A stretch of DNA of 64,000 nucleotides. Origin: Bacteroidales bacterium. Lineage in GTDB: Bacteria > Bacteroidota > Bacteroidia > Bacteroidales > F082. The stretch lies in the NCBI GenBank assembly GCA_013141455.1, contig JABFQW010000029.1, positions 96,273-160,272 of the forward strand, in the 5' to 3' direction. Positions 59,382 through 64,000 of this stretch are shown piece by piece. The notes beneath the pieces are model-generated. The model was not told the origin of the DNA, ran no database searches, and saw only the letters and a list, made by a program, of their open reading frames with translations. Both the position numbers and the translations under genes were made by a program. Every line of letters begins with the position of its first letter. Positions within the stretch are counted from its first letter, which is position 1.

Positions 59382-60842
59382 TTATGAAGTACTTAACTGA
59401 TACTTCTTTTCGATAAATAAAGTAGTTCCGATAAATAGAAGAAACAAAACAGTGTTCACTGCGTAACGAATTAACGGGTTTGCAGGAGTTAACCAATATG
59501 AAATGAAATATATCAGCAGAGCCGATGCTATATAACTGCCGATACGGCTAAGCTGGTATGGAATCGGATATACTTTGTTACCCCAACTGTAGGAAACAAT
59601 CATCATAAAAGTATAACAGGCCAAATGTGCCCAGGCTGCTCCCAGAAATCCTATAAAAGGAATCAAAATGATGTTTAAAATAATTGTTATTACTGCTCCG
59701 CCGATCGAAACATAGGCAGCATCACCCGTGCGGTCAGTGAGTTTATACCATATCGACAAATTAAAAAAGATTCCGTAAAACAAATTAGCCATCAGTACAA
59801 TGGGAACAATGGTTAGTCCTTCACGATAACTTTTACCAATAAGTAATTTAAAAACATCGAGATACAAGGTCACCATCAGAAAAATCATAAGGCCGAAAAT
59901 GATAAAATAATTCATCACCCTGGCAAAAAGTACTTTTGAATCAGCCTTATCTGCCTGTGCGAAGAAAAATGGCTCCGCAGCATACCTGAACATCTGAATA
60001 AAGAGCGTCATAAGCACACCAAGCTTATAATTTGCTCCATAAACGCCCAATTGTATCATGGCAGTGGACGAATCAGGAAGCAAATACTTCAGCAATATCT
60101 TGTCAATCACTTCATTCACCATACCGGCAATCCCAACAATTAAAACAGGCAAAGCGTAAAAGATGATTGGTTTTAAAAAAATAAGATCAAGCTCCCAGGT
60201 GAATTTTTTCATTTGGGGCAGGAGCATGATAAAACTTAATGCACTGGAAATTAAATTGATTATAAATACCCAAACCAACAACGTAGATCCGGGACCAAAT
60301 AAATCAATCGCAAGTTGTAATGAATATTTTGGAAATACCGTGAGAAACAATAAGTTGAGAGAAACATTCACTACAACATTAACCAATTTTATCATGGCAA
60401 ATTTACGTGCCATATTTTGTTTTCGAAGTAAGGCAAAAGGAACAGCTGTTGCGGCATCGAGGGCAACAATCAATCCGATGAACAACACATACTCGCTGTT
60501 TCCACTATATTGTATCAAACCGGCTAATGCCCCAAAACTGACCGAAATCACCAGGATGAATATCCCGGTTGTCACAATAATCAGAGAGAAAATATTGTTG
60601 AATACCTTGTGCAAATCATGTTTTTGTGCAAAACGGAAAAAGGCAGTTTCCATACCAAACGTAAGCAAAACAAGTAAGAAAGCAACGTAGGCAAACAGTT
60701 CGGTGATCTGTCCATAAACGCCTTGTTCGAAAACTCTGGTGTAATATGGAACGAGTAAATAATTCAACAGCCGGGGAACGATGGTTCCCATGCCATAAAC
60801 CATGGTTTGTCCTGCCAGACTTTTTAAGGGATTTGATGCCAT
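59382..60842 (-). CDS. Polysaccharide flippase (Wzx/MATE-like)
   Basis: A 486-residue inner-membrane protein with about 14 transmembrane helices, starting M-A-S-N-P-L-K-S-L-A-G-Q-T and showing Y-Y-T-R-V-F, the usual early motif of the polysaccharide-exporting MOP superfamily. It would flip lipid-linked saccharides across the membrane. ATG 60842 is preferred over a GTG six bases earlier. A TACCTTTG element ends eight bases before this ATG, so the leader would be very short. Confidence 0.9.
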   Translation of the reverse strand: MASNPLKSLAGQTMVYGMGTIVPRLLNYLLVPYYTRVFEQGVYGQITELFAYVAFLLVLLTFGMETAFFRFAQKHDLHKVFNNIFSLIIVTTGIFILVISVSFGALAGLIQYSGNSEYVLFIGLIVALDAATAVPFALLRKQNMARKFAMIKLVNVVVNVSLNLLFLTVFPKYSLQLAIDLFGPGSTLLVWVFIINLISSALSFIMLLPQMKKFTWELDLIFLKPIIFYALPVLIVGIAGMVNEVIDKILLKYLLPDSSTAMIQLGVYGANYKLGVLMTLFIQMFRYAAEPFFFAQADKADSKVLFARVMNYFIIFGLMIFLMVTLYLDVFKLLIGKSYREGLTIVPIVLMANLFYGIFFNLSIWYKLTDRTGDAAYVSIGGAVITIILNIILIPFIGFLGAAWAHLACYTFMMIVSYSWGNKVYPIPYQLSRIGSYIASALLIYFISYWLTPANPLIRYAVNTVLFLLFIGTTLFIEKKYQLSTS

Positions 60843-60850
60843 AAACACCT

Positions 60851-60858
60851 CAAAGGTA
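60851..60858 (-). promoter_or_regulatory. Candidate -7 element for the flippase gene
   Basis: TACCTTTG on the minus strand matches TAnnTTTG exactly and ends eight bases before the ATG at 60842. Confidence 0.45.
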
Positions 60859-61064
60859 TAAAATTATGAGATAAGCATGCGTTAACAGATCACTTACGAC
60901 AAAAGGCTATCTTTCAGTTGATGTTAAAACGCATTCCGGTTAGACACAAAAATTCAGTCAAAAACGCACAACATTACATGGGTATTCATTCATATTGAGT
61001 AAATTATCAGGCATTATACGATTTTAGATGGGAAAGAGACTAAATTTACCTCAAAAAATAAGCT

Positions 61065-62186
61065 ATGCAACTGAATCGAACTTCGAACAATAGAACCATC
61101 ACAACAGCAGCCGTGATAATTATTGTTTCCGGCATAATCCTGCTTATGGTTTATGCAAAAACACTTCTCATTCCTTTGATTGCAGGCGCCTATCTTGCCA
61201 TGTTGCTGGTACCGGCGGTAACGAAAATGGAATCGTATTCAATTCCCCGGGTGTTGGCAATTTTCATCATGTTGATCGTAACGAGTTTGGCTTTTGTAGG
61301 TATTGTTTGGTTTTTTGGGGGCCAAATCAGTAGTTTTTCGGAAGATTTGTCGGGTGTTGAAGTTCAGTTTCAACAATTTGTAAACGATATGTCAAAATTT
61401 CTAAGTGAGAATTTTGGCATGCAGGATGCCCTGAGTTTCAAAGCAATCAATGATAAACTATTCATTTTTTTAAAAGAAAATGCGTCAAAAATCTCCTCAG
61501 CTGCCTTTAGCACCATCGGTAGTTTAGGTTTGCTTATTCTGGTTCCAGTGTATCTATTCATGTTTCTGCTTTATCGCGATCATTTCACGATGTTTGCCAT
61601 CCGCTTATTCAACAAGCATCCTCAAACCAGGGTTGTTGAAGTCGTAACCGATTTGCGAAGTGTCATCCAGAAATATATTACCGGAATGTTGAAAGTGATG
61701 GCCATTCTTGCAGTTCTGAATGTGATCGCACTTTCAGCATTGGGTATCAGACATGCCTTATTCTTTGGAATTTTTGCCGCAATGATGAATGTGGTTCCTT
61801 ATGTTGGCCCTATGATTGGTTCAGTTTTGCCTATTTTATTTGCCTTGCTGACAAAAGATAGCTTGCTCTACCCATTGGGCGTTTTTGTTGCGTTCACTGT
61901 CATACAAACAATCGAAGGTAATTATCTGACTCCGAAAATTGTTGGATCAAATGTGAATATAAATCCTATTGTTTCATTGGTCGCTTTGTTGATCGGGAGT
62001 TTGCTCTGGGGTGTTGTTGGAATGATTTTGTTTATTCCATTGGCAGCAATCATAAAAAAACTACTCGAACTTTCGCCAAATACCGAAGTGTATGGATACT
62101 TAATGGGTGAAGAAGTTTCTGACAACACCAAACCTGGAAAAAAAATAACAATACCAAAAATATTTGGTAAAAAAACAAATAGCTAA
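61065..62186 (+). CDS. AI-2E family transporter
   Basis: A 373-residue inner-membrane protein of the AI-2 exporter (TqsA/PerM-like) family: two N-terminal helices, a third near residue 75, an amphipathic middle domain (about 95-145), and five further helices including V-P-Y-V-G-P-M-I-G and the C-terminal L-T-P-K-I-V-G-S-N-V-N-I-N-P signature. Members export small molecules or sodium; the substrate here is unknown. Divergent from the flippase gene and convergent with the sensor kinase gene. TAAATTTA at 61041-61048 is a weak promoter candidate. Confidence 0.92.
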   Translation: MQLNRTSNNRTITTAAVIIIVSGIILLMVYAKTLLIPLIAGAYLAMLLVPAVTKMESYSIPRVLAIFIMLIVTSLAFVGIVWFFGGQISSFSEDLSGVEVQFQQFVNDMSKFLSENFGMQDALSFKAINDKLFIFLKENASKISSAAFSTIGSLGLLILVPVYLFMFLLYRDHFTMFAIRLFNKHPQTRVVEVVTDLRSVIQKYITGMLKVMAILAVLNVIALSALGIRHALFFGIFAAMMNVVPYVGPMIGSVLPILFALLTKDSLLYPLGVFVAFTVIQTIEGNYLTPKIVGSNVNINPIVSLVALLIGSLLWGVVGMILFIPLAAIIKKLLELSPNTEVYGYLMGEEVSDNTKPGKKITIPKIFGKKTNS

Positions 62187-62200
62187 ATATTTCATTATCT

Positions 62201-64000
62201 TTACTTTAGCATGGGTAGCAGAATAGTGAAAATAGTACCTTTCCCCTGCCCCGATTCAAAAGTAATTTTCCCGTTTGCCGCGCTGATTATGTTGTGTACA
62301 ATAGAGAGACCGATTCCCATTCCGCTCGATTTTGTAGTGAATTTCGGTGTAAAAATCTTCTCCTTCTCGGCTTCCGACATTCCAATGCCGTTGTCGCGTA
62401 TCGAAACCCGGAAATAGCCTCCAACGGTGTCCAATGTAACCTCTACAAATCCGTCAGCTTTATTCCCGATTGCCTGTATCGAATTCTTAATCAAATTGTT
62501 AAATGCACGATTCAGGTTTTTCGTGTCGGCAAAAATAGTCGTCTCACCTGTAGTTTTATTAACTAATCTTATTTTGGTATGGGTTTCGTTTTCGAAGAGT
62601 GTGACCACGTTTTGCAGAACCACAAACAAATCAATTTGTTCGGGTTTGTTAACCGGCATTTTTGCGAAATCAGAAAAAGCCGAAGCAATCTCCGAAAGGG
62701 TATCTATCTGTTCGACTAAGGTGCGTGAGGTCCGGTTTAATTTATCACCAATATTCGGATCTTTTTCGTCCCAGGCACGCTGCAGGTATTGCACACTCAG
62801 TCTCATGGGCGTCAATGGGTTTTTTATTTCATGCGCAACCTGCTGGGCCATCTCGCGCCATGCCGTTTCGCGCTCCGATCGGGCAAGCAATCCGGCACTC
62901 AGTGTTAGTTCATCAACCAATTGGTTATACTGGCTTACTAACTGCCCAAGTTCATCTTTACTGTTCCATAAAATTTTCTCGTTCACCTTTCCAATCCGAA
63001 CCGTTTTCATCTTGTTCTGTATCATCAGCAGGGGTTGGGTTAGCCTGCGCGACAAAACGAGTGCAAACGCAACAGAAATAGCAGTTAATACAAGAAAAAT
63101 GTTGATATATGCCAGTACAAAACCGGAAATCTCGTCACGAAGTTCTGTTTCCCTGGCAAAATACGGCAGATTTACGTAGGCTGAAGGGTTACCGCTTGCG
63201 TCCCGAAAAGGAATATAAGACGAATAATAAGTACCTTTGCCAATTTGTTCCTGCTGAAGAAAAAATAGCGATCGTTTAAAACGCATCATCCTGAAAGCTT
63301 CCTGATTCATATTCCTCGAAACCAATCCATTATCAAATACTTCAGGTCTCGATGATCCTAATAAATGCCCATCAGTGGCATAAAGATTTATATCGGAAAA
63401 GAAAATCAGGGAGAATTTCAACAATAACTGGTGTAAATATTCCTGTATTTCAGGATTGTCAATCCGGTCATTTTTAAGTTTATGCTCCAGTTCAATCAAA
63501 ATGGATTGGGTACGCTCATTCAAAAAATCGATGTTCTTCTGCTTATACACCTCACGGATGTATGCCATAGAGGTGATTCCAATGATTGTAAACGAAAGGG
63601 TAAGCGTAGCAAAAATAAATATCTGAAGTTTCAAACGAAAATTGACGGCCATTCGCAATTCGCCGGGTCGTTTGAAAATGATGATATAAATCAAAATAGA
63701 AACCAGTATCAAAAGAAAGAAAAACACCGAAAAAGGTGCCGCGATGTCTCCAAAACTTTTAACCGGCCTACTCACGATAAGGGTTTTGTTGCTGTCAATC
63801 TTATAGGTAAAATGCCTGTAATCACCATTTTCACTAAATTTGTTTTCGGTAACACCAGCCTCATTCAGCCTCGAAGGATAAAGATATTCGCCAAATTTAT
63901 AGACCAAAATTTCGCCACGGTATTTTGCAAAGGAGAAGCCCGAAAAGTCGCCCGAAAATCCTTTACGTTCATCAACTAATAATTCAGGATAACCTAATCC
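62201..64000 (-). CDS. NtrY-like membrane sensor histidine kinase (partial)
   Basis: The 5' end of this gene lies beyond the right edge; the frame stays open to position 64000 and encodes 599 residues here (it begins G-L-G-Y-P-E-L-L-V-D-E). Transmembrane helices (V-F-F-F-L-L-I-L-V-S-I-L-I-Y-I; L-Q-I-F-I-F-A-T-L-T-L) are followed by an extracytoplasmic domain, another helix, a HAMP region, the H-box V-A-H-E-I-K-N-P-L-T-P-M, N-N-L-I-K-N-S-I-Q-A-I and G-M-G-I-G-L-S-I-V-H. Kinases of this group usually pair with NtrC-type regulators acting with sigma54; no such partner is in the window. Confidence 0.9.
   Translation of the reverse strand, partial: GLGYPELLVDERKGFSGDFSGFSFAKYRGEILVYKFGEYLYPSRLNEAGVTENKFSENGDYRHFTYKIDSNKTLIVSRPVKSFGDIAAPFSVFFFLLILVSILIYIIIFKRPGELRMAVNFRLKLQIFIFATLTLSFTIIGITSMAYIREVYKQKNIDFLNERTQSILIELEHKLKNDRIDNPEIQEYLHQLLLKFSLIFFSDINLYATDGHLLGSSRPEVFDNGLVSRNMNQEAFRMMRFKRSLFFLQQEQIGKGTYYSSYIPFRDASGNPSAYVNLPYFARETELRDEISGFVLAYINIFLVLTAISVAFALVLSRRLTQPLLMIQNKMKTVRIGKVNEKILWNSKDELGQLVSQYNQLVDELTLSAGLLARSERETAWREMAQQVAHEIKNPLTPMRLSVQYLQRAWDEKDPNIGDKLNRTSRTLVEQIDTLSEIASAFSDFAKMPVNKPEQIDLFVVLQNVVTLFENETHTKIRLVNKTTGETTIFADTKNLNRAFNNLIKNSIQAIGNKADGFVEVTLDTVGGYFRVSIRDNGIGMSEAEKEKIFTPKFTTKSSGMGIGLSIVHNIISAANGKITFESGQGKGTIFTILLPMLK

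Noticed and set aside
62427..63179. 250-codon open frame on the plus strand
   Set aside because: It is antisense to the NtrY-like kinase gene, has no family motifs and low-complexity Ser/Thr/Cys-rich composition typical of shadow frames.

Overview
The window is chromosomal DNA from a member of the Bacteroidota, probably an anaerobic, fermenting Bacteroidales/Marinilabiliales-type organism. The evidence is a SusC/SusD pair, a subtilase with a type IX secretion C-terminal domain, many lipoproteins with Bacteroidota-type lipoboxes, promoters of the TAnnTTTG type in place of the sigma70 consensus, and a full set of [FeFe]-hydrogenase genes. I see no rRNA, tRNA, CRISPR array or complete insertion sequence. 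Both edges cut genes: pabC on the left and an NtrY-like kinase on the right.

Layout. 1-12.7 kb is mostly housekeeping: pabB/pabC (folate), a small lipoprotein followed by a VTC-domain/DUF4956/DUF2490 module, a membrane-anchored EEP-fold protein, exonuclease III, a C69 dipeptidase, ribF, asd and a large secreted lamin-tail protein. 12.7-18.1 kb is an AT-rich defence island: a three-gene CBASS operon (DncV-like CD-NTase, E2-like protein with a SEC-C tail, TIR-STING effector), then an RloA/RloB (AbiL-like) pair on its own promoter, then short gene remnants and a palindromic repeat. 18.1-34.4 kb holds an RNase HI, a very large hybrid sensor kinase, and a beta-glucan utilisation locus (propeller/LuxR-type regulator, SusC, SusD, Calx-beta/GH16 lipoprotein, GH3 lipoprotein).

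34.4-48.7 kb starts with an AAA/DUF4143 ATPase behind a tandem 25-bp repeat. It continues as a 13-kb leftward hydrogenase island: a response regulator, hydC, hydB, hydA, a hydrogenase-like sensor histidine kinase, two further two-component proteins, then the maturases hydG, hydF and hydE. Together these would build, mature and regulate a trimeric NAD(H)-linked, probably electron-bifurcating [FeFe]-hydrogenase. A small four-helix-bundle gene with an internal stop codon, flanked by inverted repeats, interrupts the maturase genes.

48.8-64 kb carries a LuxR-type response regulator, an Xre/RES toxin-antitoxin pair with a clear operator, a T9SS subtilase, and a cell-envelope cluster on the minus strand (flippase, dut, sugar nucleotidyltransferase, TPR lipoprotein, DUF4292 lipoprotein, EnvC-like protein). 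A lipoprotein gene bracketed by inverted 9-mers and followed by a long imperfect hairpin interrupts this cluster like a cassette. An AI-2E family permease and an NtrY-like kinase close the window.

The most notable finds are the CD-NTase/E2/TIR-STING operon, the hydrogenase-derived sensor kinase that keeps the cluster-binding cysteines but has Asp where the catalytic proton-shuttle Cys should be, and the cassette-like insertion at 55.3-56.0 kb. Functional calls rest on motif recognition by eye; no database search was possible.
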